Positions 25,540-33,481 are shown, numbered from the stretch's first letter. The stretch: DNA of 64,000 bases from Neoasaia chiangmaiensis (GCF_002005465.1 NZ_CP014691.1:2054501-2118500); one strand, 5' to 3'. A program made the numbers and translations. The notes: a model not told the origin generated them from the sequence alone.

Positions 25540-25580
25540 ATGCACTGAATGTGCATTGCGTTTATGAAGCAATGCATTGC
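25540..25580. promoter_or_regulatory. Cluster of short palindromes between divergent RHH genes
   Basis: ATGCAC-tgaat-GTGCAT (25540-25556), then GCATTGC (25553-25559), GCAATGC (25569-25575) and GCATTGC (25574-25580) alternate in orientation. They lie between the start codons at 25533 (minus) and 25657 (plus). Likely operators for one or both ribbon-helix-helix proteins. Confidence 0.6.
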
Positions 25581-25656
25581 GCTGCGTCAAGCAAGATTTG
25601 CATGGAAAATGCTGTGCGTTTAATGATTATTGAAATTGCAGATTCGAGGATACAGC

Positions 25657-26181
25657 GTGGCAAACCAGCGAAGTCAGAAGAAGGTGTCAAAATCTGAGAG
25701 CCTGACTATTCGTCTCGACCCGAAAATGCGGTTTGCCCTAGAGTTTGTCGCAAGACTGAAGGGCCAAACAATCACTAAAGTCATTGAGCGAGCAGTGCTT
25801 GATATGGCTGACAGGACTGTTGTGGAGTATAAAAACGCCCCAGAGGGCTGTGACAGTGCCGATTGGAGAGATTTTTGGGATGTGAATGAGGGGATTCGCG
25901 CATTAAATATGGCGCGCACACCGGAGACACACCCAACTTTTGAAGAAGACGAGATTCTAGACTTCGTTCAACAACACCCGTCTTATTTCTTTCGGAATGG
26001 ATACGAGCGCTCCTTCAACCGAGAATACATCGATGTGCTCTGGCCCGAGATCGAGTTTCTCCTAGATGTGTGGCGAAGCACGAAATCGACAAATCGCGGG
26101 GCAGTTGTGGACATGATGGAGACTGCTCTCGCGAAGGCGGGATTGGAAACCCCACGAGCAGGCACGCCTCCGATTATCTGA
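25657..26181 (+). CDS. Ribbon-helix-helix domain protein with large C-terminal part
   Basis: 174 aa from GTG 25657, preceded by CGAGG. Residues about 13-50 (ESLTIRLDPKMRFALEFVAR, QTITKVIERAVLDMADRT) form an RHH DNA-binding domain. The rest (EEDEILDFVQQHPSYFFRNG, YIDVLWPEIEFLLDVWRST) is helical and unrecognised. It is divergent from the Arc-like gene over a palindrome cluster, which suggests a small regulatory switch. The region is AT-richer than the host genes. Confidence 0.65.
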   Translation: MANQRSQKKVSKSESLTIRLDPKMRFALEFVARLKGQTITKVIERAVLDMADRTVVEYKNAPEGCDSADWRDFWDVNEGIRALNMARTPETHPTFEEDEILDFVQQHPSYFFRNGYERSFNREYIDVLWPEIEFLLDVWRSTKSTNRGAVVDMMETALAKAGLETPRAGTPPII

Positions 26182-26274
26182 TTAAGAGCATGCAATGTCG
26201 TGCGTGCCATTGGGAATGATTGACCCGAATCCTCAAGTGCTGGCTTGGTATCCAAGCGAGTGTGCGAGGAGGGG

Positions 26275-26715
26275 ATGATGGAAATCCGTGACATGGGCCC
26301 CGGCAATGGTCCTGACGGCTTTGAATACGAGGTCAATAAGGAAAATAAGACAGCACGGATTGGTATCAAGCAAGGGCTCGTCACCAATTGGAGCGACGAC
26401 CTCACAAAGGACCAATTGACGGCTGTCTTGTGGCATTACGCACGCGCGCGTCGGCAGCTTGAAGAGGGTGAGGAGGTTCCACCACCCGAGGAGCAAGTTG
26501 CACATGTAGTCGAAGACCCTAGATGGTTTTCGGCCGCCGTCCCCGACAAAGGCGGTTCGCTGCTAATCTTCAATCACCCATACTTTGGCGCTCTGGGGTT
26601 CGTCACGCCGTTCAAATGGGCGGCGACGCTGATGCGGCTATTGGCGCAGCAAATAGAAGTATTTGTGCAGAGCAGCACGGAAAAGGCCGATCAAAAGGAT
26701 GGGGCTGAGAGATGA
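26275..26715 (+). CDS. Hypothetical phage protein
   Basis: 146 aa from the ATGATG after GAGGAGG. It has FEYEVNKENKTARIGIKQGL, LTKDQLTAVLWHYARARRQL and GALGFVTPFKWAATLMRLLA. No family recognised. It overlaps the next gene by 4 nt (ATGA). Confidence 0.55.
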   Translation: MMEIRDMGPGNGPDGFEYEVNKENKTARIGIKQGLVTNWSDDLTKDQLTAVLWHYARARRQLEEGEEVPPPEEQVAHVVEDPRWFSAAVPDKGGSLLIFNHPYFGALGFVTPFKWAATLMRLLAQQIEVFVQSSTEKADQKDGAER

Positions 26716-27098
26716 GTGCCCCAGAGTCTAACAGCGGTCACCTTGTGAGGATTTTTCCACCTGGCCCGAAGGCGCGGGCAGCTAACGATTCAGGCCTTGG
26801 TACGGGAGGTGGAAACACCTTGCCACCAGATGGCAGTGGCCCATATGATTCAGATATGGAGCCACGCATCGTAAAGCTTGAGACGAAAATGGACGCGGTC
26901 CTTGATACCCTCAAGGAGATCCGGACTGATATGCGCGAATTCCGGGTAGAGACGCGTGATCTGCGCAAAGAAATGGCCTCTGAGTTCAAGGCCGTTCGCC
27001 ATGAAGGTATCAAGGTCGCGCTCTGGCTGCTTAGCGCCGGCGTCGCAGCATTTGCGATACTCGCTGGTATAGTAGCCAAAGGGTTCCACTGGTTCTAA
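26712..27098 (+). CDS. Coiled-coil protein with C-terminal membrane anchor (XhlA-like)
   Basis: 128 aa. A disordered N-terminal half is followed by a coiled coil (PRIVKLETKMDAVLDTLKEI, RTDMREFRVETRDLRKEM) and a single C-terminal helix (VALWLLSAGVAAFAILAGIV). The pattern resembles XhlA/haemolysin-type or phage membrane-tethered accessory proteins. It is coupled to the gene upstream. The role is uncertain. Confidence 0.6.
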   Translation: MSAPESNSGHLVRIFPPGPKARAANDSGLGTGGGNTLPPDGSGPYDSDMEPRIVKLETKMDAVLDTLKEIRTDMREFRVETRDLRKEMASEFKAVRHEGIKVALWLLSAGVAAFAILAGIVAKGFHWF

Positions 27099-27148
27099 CG
27101 ACGAAATAAAGACTTCGTCTGGGGCCGCACAATGACGGAAGCCACGCC

Positions 27149-27285
27149 TTGCTGACTTTGCTCACAATTGCCGCCGCGCTCTATTTCCTCCCAACCGTCA
27201 TCGCGGCAGTGAGAGGCGTCAATCGACTTGCATCTGTGCTCGTTGTGAATGCTTTCCTCGGCTGGACACTGATCGGCTGGGGCTG
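27149..27285 (+). pseudogene. Superinfection immunity protein, 3' truncated
   Basis: TLLTIAAALYFLPTVIAAVR and VLVVNAFLGWTLIGW match the two membrane helices of the small superinfection immunity family (PF14373-type, T4 Imm-like). The family normally continues GWVVALVWA; here the sequence switches after LIGWG into DNA that reads as the antisense end of the ORF6N gene. A deletion removed the last residues. Confidence 0.65.
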
Positions 27286-27834
27286 CCACCCGCACTCCTT
27301 CGGGAGATCAATCTGCATTTGCTCGCGAACTTGAGCATTCGCCTTTAGGCGCGCCTGCGTGAGGTCCATTCCCTCACGCTTGTTGTAGGCGAGCAATGAG
27401 CCATGGAGTGCAATCGCCTTGCGAAGAAGTGCGGCACGAGCAAGGGCCTCTTTCTCGATGGACGGCAGACCTGACGACTTCCTGGCATCTTCCTTCGCGC
27501 GGAAATAGCTGCGGACCAACTGCCGCTGGACTTGCCATGAGAGATCGTCGGTCAGTGATTTCGCCAGCATGGCATAGCCGGACGCGGTGAGAATTATTCC
27601 CTTTGGGGTCCGAGGCTTAAAAGCCTGTGCAAGCGACTGCCGACGAATTTCGTCGGAAGTCAGTTCAAAGAAATCCTCGGCCTCAACGAAGTGGCTGCGG
27701 TTTTCGCGAAAGTTACGCCCCGCTGTTCCCGCAGGGCGTTGATGGAGTGTATCAATCATCTCAAAAGTGATGACGCGTTGGGCCTGATACTCCACGACGT
27801 TCACGGCACGGGCGTTGATAATGATCTGGGTCAT
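27181..27834 (-). CDS. ORF6N domain protein, C-terminus altered by fusion
   Basis: 217 aa. The ORF6N domain (about residues 8-105) has VNVVEYQAQRVITFEMIDTL, NFRENRSHFVEAEDFFEL and GIILTASGYAMLAKSLTDDL. It is a phage DNA-binding/antirepressor domain related to KilA-N. From about residue 185 the frame reads through the antisense of the truncated superinfection immunity gene, so the natural C-terminus has been replaced. The N-terminal domain looks intact. Confidence 0.75.
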   Translation of the reverse strand: MTQIIINARAVNVVEYQAQRVITFEMIDTLHQRPAGTAGRNFRENRSHFVEAEDFFELTSDEIRRQSLAQAFKPRTPKGIILTASGYAMLAKSLTDDLSWQVQRQLVRSYFRAKEDARKSSGLPSIEKEALARAALLRKAIALHGSLLAYNKREGMDLTQARLKANAQVREQMQIDLPKECGWQPQPISVQPRKAFTTSTDASRLTPLTAAMTVGRK

Positions 27835-28154
27835 GCCACGTCTCCCGCGCCCGAAGAGAGTTCGCGCAGATGAACCGTCTTATTCTGCTCTCGATCAAGT
27901 TGCGTTAGCCATGCAGTATCTTCAGAGAAACGAGATTCCAACGCGTCTCTAAACTCCCAGGCGATCTTGCGTTCTTCGATGCCGGCTTCTGGATCGGAAA
28001 GAACAGCGTCCGCGATCTCGAAGGCGTATCCAATACGCAAAGCCTGTTTGCGGCATTCCGCGAGTAGTTCCGCACGGCCTAGAGTGATGATGTAACCTTC
28101 GTAGGTCGGATCATTGATTGCCCCACTGGGGGCGGGTGTGCTATCCGCGTTCAT
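27831..28154 (-). CDS. Hypothetical phage protein
   Basis: 107 aa, mostly helical (LAECRKQALRIGYAFEIADA, EERKIAWEFRDALESRFSED). Its stop overlaps the ORF6N start by 4 nt. No family recognised; probably co-transcribed with the RHH gene upstream and ORF6N. Confidence 0.55.
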   Translation of the reverse strand: MNADSTPAPSGAINDPTYEGYIITLGRAELLAECRKQALRIGYAFEIADAVLSDPEAGIEERKIAWEFRDALESRFSEDTAWLTQLDREQNKTVHLRELSSGAGDVA

Positions 28155-28170
28155 CGCAGTTTTCTCCAGA

Positions 28171-28356
28171 TTACTGTTGAAAGGCGTCGGGGTTTGCCGC
28201 CAAGCTTGGCCCCGACGTCGTTTCTGGCTTCAGAATTTCCCGCAAGATTGCTGAGATTTCTCCGTTCGCTGACCGGTCATTCATGACGCCACGAATTTTC
28301 AAGGCGCGGATTATTGACCTTTCGAGCCGAAAGGTGATGCTTGTTGTGTCTTTCAT
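28171..28356 (-). CDS. Arc-family ribbon-helix-helix regulator
   Basis: 61 aa from ATG 28356. TTSITFRLERSIIRALKIRG then SANGEISAILREILKPE is a complete RHH unit (strand, helix, helix). It is first in the ORF6N operon and divergent from another RHH gene, with two perfect palindromes between them. It probably represses its own promoter and perhaps the divergent one. Confidence 0.7.
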   Translation of the reverse strand: MKDTTSITFRLERSIIRALKIRGVMNDRSANGEISAILREILKPETTSGPSLAANPDAFQQ

Positions 28357-28370
28357 GGCTTCTCCAATTC

Positions 28371-28416
28371 GCACTCCAAGAGTGCAAAGCCATAATGCAC
28401 AGCACTCTTGGAGTGC
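28371..28416. promoter_or_regulatory. Two perfect 15-bp palindromic operators between divergent RHH genes
   Basis: GCACTC-CAA-GAGTGC (28371-28385) and GCACTC-TTG-GAGTGC (28402-28416). The centres are 31 bp apart, three helical turns, so dimers bound at both sites would face the same side of the DNA. They sit between the starts at 28356 (minus) and 28455 (plus). Binding by the RHH proteins is inferred. Confidence 0.75.
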
Positions 28417-28454
28417 GCAATAGATATTTTCGTGCTGTTGGATATTATGCACTC

Positions 28455-28910
28455 ATGCAAGACCTGAAACGCGCCTCGATCACAATCCGACTTGGTGAAG
28501 ATCTCCTTCACACCTTGCGTGTGGAAGCGGCTAAGCGCCCACAATCGGTCAATGCCGAGATTGTGCAGCGTCTTGTAGAGTCACTTGTCCGACCGCAAGT
28601 GAACTCACTGCCAATGGATGGAAGTTTTACTCAAGAAGAGATGTCCTTGATCGGGCTGTGGCGTGAAATGAACTACAAGGAGAGGGCTGCCATTTTGTCG
28701 GTGGCAGAGAGAATCGTTGATCATGCACCTGTAGCTTCGTCATGGACGCCGCCCTCGCATCAGATGCTGCCCCGCCAAGATAATAGGAGTGGCATAGCAA
28801 CTAGCTCCGAGATTATTGATGCGTGGAATGCGATAAGCGACGAAGACCGGGTCGCTCTGAGTATTGCGATTAGAAATGCGCTAATCGCGTCTTCGCGCGA
28901 CGCCAGCTAG
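28455..28910 (+). CDS. Arc-like RHH regulator with C-terminal domain
   Basis: 151 aa from ATG 28455. Residues 1-45 (LKRASITIRLGEDLLHTLRV, EAAKRPQSVNAEIVQRLVES) form the RHH domain. Residues about 60-150 hold two similar helical segments (TQEEMSLIGLWREMNYKERA; SSEIIDAWNAISDEDRVALS), which look like an internal duplication that may multimerise or sense a partner. It is the plus-strand side of a divergent pair. Confidence 0.68.
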   Translation: MQDLKRASITIRLGEDLLHTLRVEAAKRPQSVNAEIVQRLVESLVRPQVNSLPMDGSFTQEEMSLIGLWREMNYKERAAILSVAERIVDHAPVASSWTPPSHQMLPRQDNRSGIATSSEIIDAWNAISDEDRVALSIAIRNALIASSRDAS

Positions 28911-29033
28911 CTACCGATAGCTAACCGTGAGCGAGCATATGCAACCCCTCACAGCCCCGGCTTGCGCACCAGTGCTCGGATGTCGGAAAGGTCAGGGCCA
29001 TATGCCATCGCGCGCGGACCTACCGACAGATAA

Positions 29034-29055
29034 CCCTTGAATATGCACTCAAGGG
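29034..29055. promoter_or_regulatory. Palindromic operator overlapping the higBA promoter
   Basis: CCCTTGA-atatgcac-TCAAGGG, a perfect 7-bp inverted repeat with an 8-nt spacer, 16 nt before the toxin ATG and next to the TATATA-like sequence at 29058. Antitoxin autorepression through this site is expected from HigA-type systems. Confidence 0.65.
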
Positions 29056-29071
29056 AATATATAGAAGCACT

Positions 29072-29431
29072 ATGCCGTGGGTCGTTGAGCACACTGACGA
29101 ATTCGAGGCGTGGTTTGATTCGCTATCTGAGAAAGAACAGGAAGACGTCTACGCGTCAGGCCTGTTACTGGAGGAGCGCGGGCCAAGCCTGCGCTTTCCG
29201 ATGTGTTCAGGTGTCAGCGGTTCCCGTCATGACCATATGCGTGAATTACGGATCCAGAGCGGCGGCCTACCTATCCGGGTATTCTACGCGTTCGATCCTC
29301 GCCGCGCCGCCATTCTGTTGATAGGGGGCGGAAAGGTAGGGAACGACCGCTTTTATAGCCAGATGATCCCGGTTGCCGATGATTTGTATGACGCGCATCT
29401 CTCCGAGTTAAGAAGGGAGAAGCTGATATGA
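29072..29431 (+). CDS. higB: HigB-type toxin (RelE/ParE superfamily)
   Basis: 119 aa. VVEHTDEFEAWFDSLSEKEQ, LRFPMCSGVSGSRHDHMREL, RIQSGGLPIRVFYAFDPRRA and AILLIGGGKVGNDRFYSQMI fit the phage-derived HigB-like family of ribosome-dependent mRNA interferases. The toxin gene comes first, as is usual for hig loci, and overlaps the antitoxin gene by 4 nt. It probably stabilises the prophage. The symbol is assigned by family pattern. Confidence 0.82.
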   Translation: MPWVVEHTDEFEAWFDSLSEKEQEDVYASGLLLEERGPSLRFPMCSGVSGSRHDHMRELRIQSGGLPIRVFYAFDPRRAAILLIGGGKVGNDRFYSQMIPVADDLYDAHLSELRREKLI

Positions 29432-29769
29432 CCAAACGCAAGACACTCGCATCGCTCGGCGCGAAACTCACGCCGACAGCCCGCGAACGTGCGTCCGTCA
29501 AAGCCCGCGCGATGTCAGACGCCATGGACCTCGCAGAGCTTCGTAAAGCACATGTCCTGTCGCAGAAGCAGATTGCTGAACTTCTGGGCGTCAACCAAGC
29601 ATCCGTCGCAAAGATGGAAAAGCGCGCAGACATGTATGTCAGCACCCTCCGAAGCTACATCCAGGCGATGGGCGGCGAGTTGGAGATCGTAGCGCGTTTT
29701 CCTGACCATGCGGTGCCCATTCGCAGCTTTGCCGAGATCGGGCAGGATGAGGAACTGTGCGACGCCTGA
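29428..29769 (+). CDS. higA: HigA-type XRE antitoxin
   Basis: 113 aa. Residues about 35-90 are an XRE helix-turn-helix (LRKAHVLSQKQIAELLGVNQ, ASVAKMEKRADMYVSTLRSY, IQAMGGELEIVARF). It neutralises the toxin encoded just upstream and represses the shared promoter. The ATG overlaps the toxin stop (ATGA). Confidence 0.85.
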   Translation: MTKRKTLASLGAKLTPTARERASVKARAMSDAMDLAELRKAHVLSQKQIAELLGVNQASVAKMEKRADMYVSTLRSYIQAMGGELEIVARFPDHAVPIRSFAEIGQDEELCDA

Positions 29770-29823
29770 TCACCTATCGTCCCCACATTGACCCGACTCC
29801 GCCCGTACTGATCCTGTGGCGTA

Positions 29824-30000
29824 ATGAGCGATGAGAAGAAGCCTGAGCCGAAGGATGACTCCAACAAGGCAGCCAAACCGCCTTCTGCTGAAGAGTTCCA
29901 GAACAGGCTTTCAAAGACCCGGCAAATGGCCTTCGATCATATGCCAGAAGACCTGGCGAAGCGGCTGCGAAGTGGCGATGCCGACAAGGGCAGAGAGTAG
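29824..30000 (+). CDS. Small charged hypothetical protein
   Basis: 58 aa (MSDEKKPEPKDDSNKAAKPP, then FQNRLSKTRQMAFDHMPEDL). It follows the higBA genes after 54 nt and overlaps the end of the minus-strand membrane gene. No family recognised; GC and codon use look coding. Confidence 0.4.
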   Translation: MSDEKKPEPKDDSNKAAKPPSAEEFQNRLSKTRQMAFDHMPEDLAKRLRSGDADKGRE

Positions 30001-30447
30001 AGCGCCCGATAAGGCCAGTTTCCAGGATTGTCGCAACAGCGCCTGATCGTGAATGACGTAGCCTATATTCTTCTCAGTGGCGGCATTGCTGGCGTGCGCA
30101 AGCCATAACGTGCCGTTCGCCTCTGTTTGCGGCGTCATGCCACGGAGAACCTCGTCAAGCCCATCAGGCGATGCGTTCTTGGATAGCCACTTCGTGGAAT
30201 AGAGAACGCGGAAACTCTGAACCGCTGCCGCTCCGAAGAATACGGCGGCGCATGCTGCCGCGATCCAATATCCCTCACCATGCAGCGCATACGCCGTCGA
30301 CGCGCTACCCAGCGTGAGGGTCCATCCCAAAAACGCAGAAGCGCGCGACTTAACCCGCTCAAGCGTCGTCACCGCTTCCGCATACCGCGCATCGGCAGAC
30401 ACCCGCTTCTCTTTCGCCAGCCATAGCTCGAAGTTCTCGTCGGTCAT
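29911..30447 (-). CDS. Hypothetical membrane protein
   Basis: 178 aa. A charged N-terminal helix (ADARYAEAVTTLERVKSRAS) precedes two membrane helices (FLGWTLTLGSASTAYALHG; WIAAACAAVFFGAAAVQSFR) and a third near the C-terminus (SGALLSALVGIATSQPL). No family recognised. It resembles prophage-borne immunity or moron membrane proteins in general form only. Confidence 0.55.
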   Translation of the reverse strand: MTDENFELWLAKEKRVSADARYAEAVTTLERVKSRASAFLGWTLTLGSASTAYALHGEGYWIAAACAAVFFGAAAVQSFRVLYSTKWLSKNASPDGLDEVLRGMTPQTEANGTLWLAHASNAATEKNIGYVIHDQALLRQSWKLALSGALLSALVGIATSQPLRQVFWHMIEGHLPGL

Positions 30448-30692
30448 GTGGGGTCCTTTTGGTGGGGAGGGGGCAGATAGTACAGACCGAGCGCTCGATC
30501 TGCGTTCTATCTGCTCTCGTTACGCTCTCTTAACGCTCTTCGGTTTGGGTTGACGGGAGCGCTAGAGAGGAAATGTCTCGCCGAATTGCAGCAAGCTCAG
30601 TAGAATTCGAGCACGGTCCCGGCATATAAGATCGATGTCTGACTGTATTTCCGAATGGAAACGAAGATCAATATGGTGACTCCGGAGGCGAA
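30448..30692. other. Non-coding gap between divergent phage genes
   Basis: The promoter region for the exported protein at 30693 (plus) and the membrane protein at 30447 (minus). A short direct repetition of CTGCGTTCTATCTGCTCTCGTTACGCTCTC character is visible near 30500-30540; no clear operator. Confidence 0.3.
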
Positions 30693-31469
30693 ATGCGAAG
30701 AATACTACTGACGTGTGCGCTGCTGTTCGCGACCTCGTCCGAGGCTCAAGAGTGGCCATATGCGCCTGTGCCACCGATGGACGGCCCGTCGATATCAACC
30801 TTACCGCCAAATATGATCCCACCGGAGTATTATTCCGCTCGGAACTCCGTAACGGGGGACCCAATCGTTGACGCGATGCGGATGCCATCAGGGGTGGCGG
30901 TTCCTTGGTCGTCTTCGTCTTTGCCTGAAGTCGATTATGTCGCTGCTTGCGGCTCCATGCCGACTGCAAATCAGAAACAGATTTGCGGAAACTACGAGGC
31001 AATGTCGAAAGAGGATTTGACCGAAAATTGGCAAGAAATACCAATTGCCATTCAGGCACGCTGCGAAGCATCTGCAAAACGCCAGGGATTTGCTCTTTAT
31101 TATACCTCTCTCGACTTGTGCATTGCTAATGCAGTTCGTGGGTCCGCCGCAAATGTTGCCCCTCCTACTCAACCAGAATCCAATCAAGAGGTCGAAGGGA
31201 AGCCAGTGGGTCCGATCTACCCTGAGTCAGAACTCGAGGACAACAAAACAGGGTTTGTCAAAACGTCCTGTCGCATGGTGAGAGGGGAACACGGCTTGTG
31301 GCGCGCGAGAGAATGCCGAGTATTATCATCAGCCGGCGGGCAAGATTTTATTAATAGCGCGGCGGAAGCGGACGCTCGATCTACCTGGTCTGACGATCAG
31401 ATTGCTGGCAAAATAGATTCAAATGGGCGCATGGAAAGAACGCATTCGTTTTCTGTCAACCAAGAGTAG
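30693..31469 (+). CDS. Exported cysteine-containing protein, prophage cargo
   Basis: 258 aa with a signal peptide (RRILLTCALLFATSSEAQEW). The mature part has paired Cys in CGSMPTANQKQICGN, ARCEASAKRQG...SLDLCIANA and TSCRMVRGEHGLWRARECRV, which suggests disulfides. GC is lower than in the host genes. It is the only plus-strand gene right next to the tape-measure fusion and is not a structural protein. The function is unknown. Confidence 0.65.
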   Translation: MRRILLTCALLFATSSEAQEWPYAPVPPMDGPSISTLPPNMIPPEYYSARNSVTGDPIVDAMRMPSGVAVPWSSSSLPEVDYVAACGSMPTANQKQICGNYEAMSKEDLTENWQEIPIAIQARCEASAKRQGFALYYTSLDLCIANAVRGSAANVAPPTQPESNQEVEGKPVGPIYPESELEDNKTGFVKTSCRMVRGEHGLWRARECRVLSSAGGQDFINSAAEADARSTWSDDQIAGKIDSNGRMERTHSFSVNQE

Positions 31470-31479
31470 AAATTGAATC

Positions 31480-32631
31480 TCACTTCAATCCTATCATGCC
31501 CGCCCATTTCGAGTAGGTTTCGCTTAACGATGGGTCGTTCACGGGCGTGAGTTGCTTTGTACCCATGTATAAAACTGACTGGGTGTTGGCCGGCGTTGCC
31601 TGAGTAGAAGCGTCTGACAAGTTCGATGAAGCGCTTGCATTCGCTGTCACACTTCTTGCCATCAGCACCTCTTGGCAGGTTGCGGTGACGAACATCGAAT
31701 ATGCACTCTCGGGCGTCGTTTCGGTGGCCACGCTCGTGATGATCATGTTTTTGTAGAGATGTTTCATCGTCACGATCGTGCATAGCTCTCGCCTCTTCTG
31801 AAGTGCCAGCAATGCATCATAAACTTTGCGGACATACCCCTCGCCAAGATTTTGCAGAGAACTGCTGTCAGCAAAGTCGTCGGCAACATCCGCCAGCGCC
31901 TGCATGCTGGCGTTTGACCATCCGTACGATAGCTCAAGTTGAGCTGGCATCTTGAAGGCGTGGTCAGATATCCCATCCTTGATGCCCTGCTTGTCAGCAT
32001 TGCCATGCACGGTGACGTTCACGGTGGCATTGTTGTGGATCGCCGAGTTGTCGTTGTTCTGTGTGGCGTAGGACGGATTGCGAGAAAGAATATCCGCTGC
32101 AATGGCGGCACGGTTGGACTCTTCTGTGCCGAAGCGATTGGCTGGCCGCTCGAACTGGTCGCTGAAAATCGACGAGGACTGAGCAAAGTCTTGAGCGCTG
32201 CGCAGCATAGCGAGCGCGTTACGCGCGCCAGGGTCTCCCCCCTGCTGCATTTCTAGAGCGGCAGCCCTCAACTGCTCCGTGAATGGCGCTGTTCGCACAT
32301 CAATTCCGAACCGACGCAGAATATCGTCGGCGCGCGCTTGATGCCATTGGAATACGCCAAATGCCTTGCCGCCGTCTCCGCGCCGTCCTTCGTTTAGGCC
32401 GCTCTCTTGGACCCCGCTTGCAACGATGCCCGCGGCTTGCTCCCGGGTAAGGCCCAGTGTTTTCTGGAAGAAGTTGAGCGCCATCTGCTCGCGCGACAAA
32501 ACCTCTCCTTGCGGGAGAGAGCCGATCCGTCCTTGCGCCCTAAGGCGCGAGATCGCAGCACCCTCATTTGTATTGGCTGATGTAGGGTGGAACGCTTCAT
32601 ACACGAGTCCCAAGGGGCCAAGGACGCGCAA
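31480..32631 (-). pseudogene. Fusion of tape-measure C-terminus (tail lysozyme) with Dit-like baseplate protein
   Basis: 383 codons in one frame. Residues about 50-150 hold a phage tail-lysozyme-type domain (FFQKTLGLTREQAAGIVASG, VQESGLNEG, AFGVFQWHQARADDILRRFG). At about residue 222 (VNVTVHGNADKQGIKDGI) it switches in frame to a Dit-like tail protein (SDHAFKMPAQLELSYGWSNA, VRKVYDALLALQKRRELCTI, TSVATETTPESAYSMFVTAT). These are normally two proteins. The start is itself lost in the junction with DUF2213. It could still be expressed as a chimera. Confidence 0.7.
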
Positions 32632-32639
32632 GCGTGTCC

Positions 32640-33007
32640 TGATGCTCGCCTTCGCCGCGTCGGAGATGTGTCAGCGTTCCGCGCGAAAATGCCTGGTAGT
32701 TGTCCGGATTCAGCATCACACCCGGCGGGTGATTGAGCGTGACGGGCACCCCCTCAAACGAGGAGATGGCATCCGGGTGGAACAGGGTCTCGGCGTCACG
32801 GTGAACCGTGATTGTGCCGTCCTTCGCAGGCTCTGCAGGTAGTTCGCTCTGGTCGTAGGTCATCTGACCCAGTCGCGCGATCGGCACATTGCGGCAGAGC
32901 AGAGAACCATCTGGCAATCGCTCTCGCGTTTCGCCTATTCTCTGCACGGAATAGATATCCGCGCCACGATTAGGCGCGAAGTCCAGCGTGGAGATATGTT
33001 TGAGCAC
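32640..33007 (-). pseudogene. DUF2213 head protein (protease/scaffold), N-terminal part
   Basis: Reads [60 protein letters not shown] and [20 protein letters not shown], which is the N-terminal domain of DUF2213 phage proteins encoded before the capsid gene. After GEHQDTL it runs out of frame into the tape-measure sequence. The rest of the gene, capsid and tail genes are gone. The GTG at 33007 is a likely start. Confidence 0.7.
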
Positions 33008-33302
33008 AGGCAATAATCCTGAACCGATCGATATCGGTTGGGTGGTCGATGAACTACGCATGACGGCGTATGAGAATGCCGATTGCGGCGCGCTTGAGCC
33101 GCTGCTGATGATGCGGCAGTCGCCGGAATATTCAGCGGCGTGGCTGGTCGTTCAGTGGTGGCGCATTCTGAAGTCTGCCGCCCCGAACGATGAACGGGCG
33201 GCGGCGATGCTGACGCTGGTGAAGGGTAGCGTGACCAAGGAAGACTGGCCCGAAGGCGCGGATGACATCACACCGCCGGATTTGAAGCTGGTCGGACTTT
33301 AA
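33000..33302 (+). CDS. Hypothetical phage protein
   Basis: 100 aa from TTG 33000 with GGAGA 8 nt upstream. It has [40 protein letters not shown] and a C-terminal acidic part. It slightly overlaps the divergent DUF2213 start. No family recognised; starts at 32988 or 33060 are possible. Confidence 0.45.
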   Translation: MSTGNNPEPIDIGWVVDELRMTAYENADCGALEPLLMMRQSPEYSAAWLVVQWWRILKSAAPNDERAAAMLTLVKGSVTKEDWPEGADDITPPDLKLVGL

Positions 33303-33478
33303 TGAACTGCCCAGCGGTCATCGGACGGGACGTCTTCACAGCACGGCACGGTTTCGATCCGCGCCTCCTGAAGAACTATGCCGATCGCGAGTAACTTTGC
33401 ACGCAACTCGCCGATGCTCATGTCCTCCGCCAAGGCGCCAATGGTAAGGATGACGGGGCTTTTGAACGTGATCGCCAT
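33299..33478 (-). CDS. Small hypothetical phage protein in the head-gene region
   Basis: 59 aa (AITFKSPVILTIGALAEDMS, IGELRAKLLAIGIVLQEARI). Its ATG lies 4 nt after the stop of the head-morphogenesis fragment, so it belongs to the same minus-strand operon. No family recognised. Its end overlaps the stop of the plus-strand gene. Confidence 0.5.
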   Translation of the reverse strand: MAITFKSPVILTIGALAEDMSIGELRAKLLAIGIVLQEARIETVPCCEDVPSDDRWAVH

Positions 33479-33481
33479 CAG

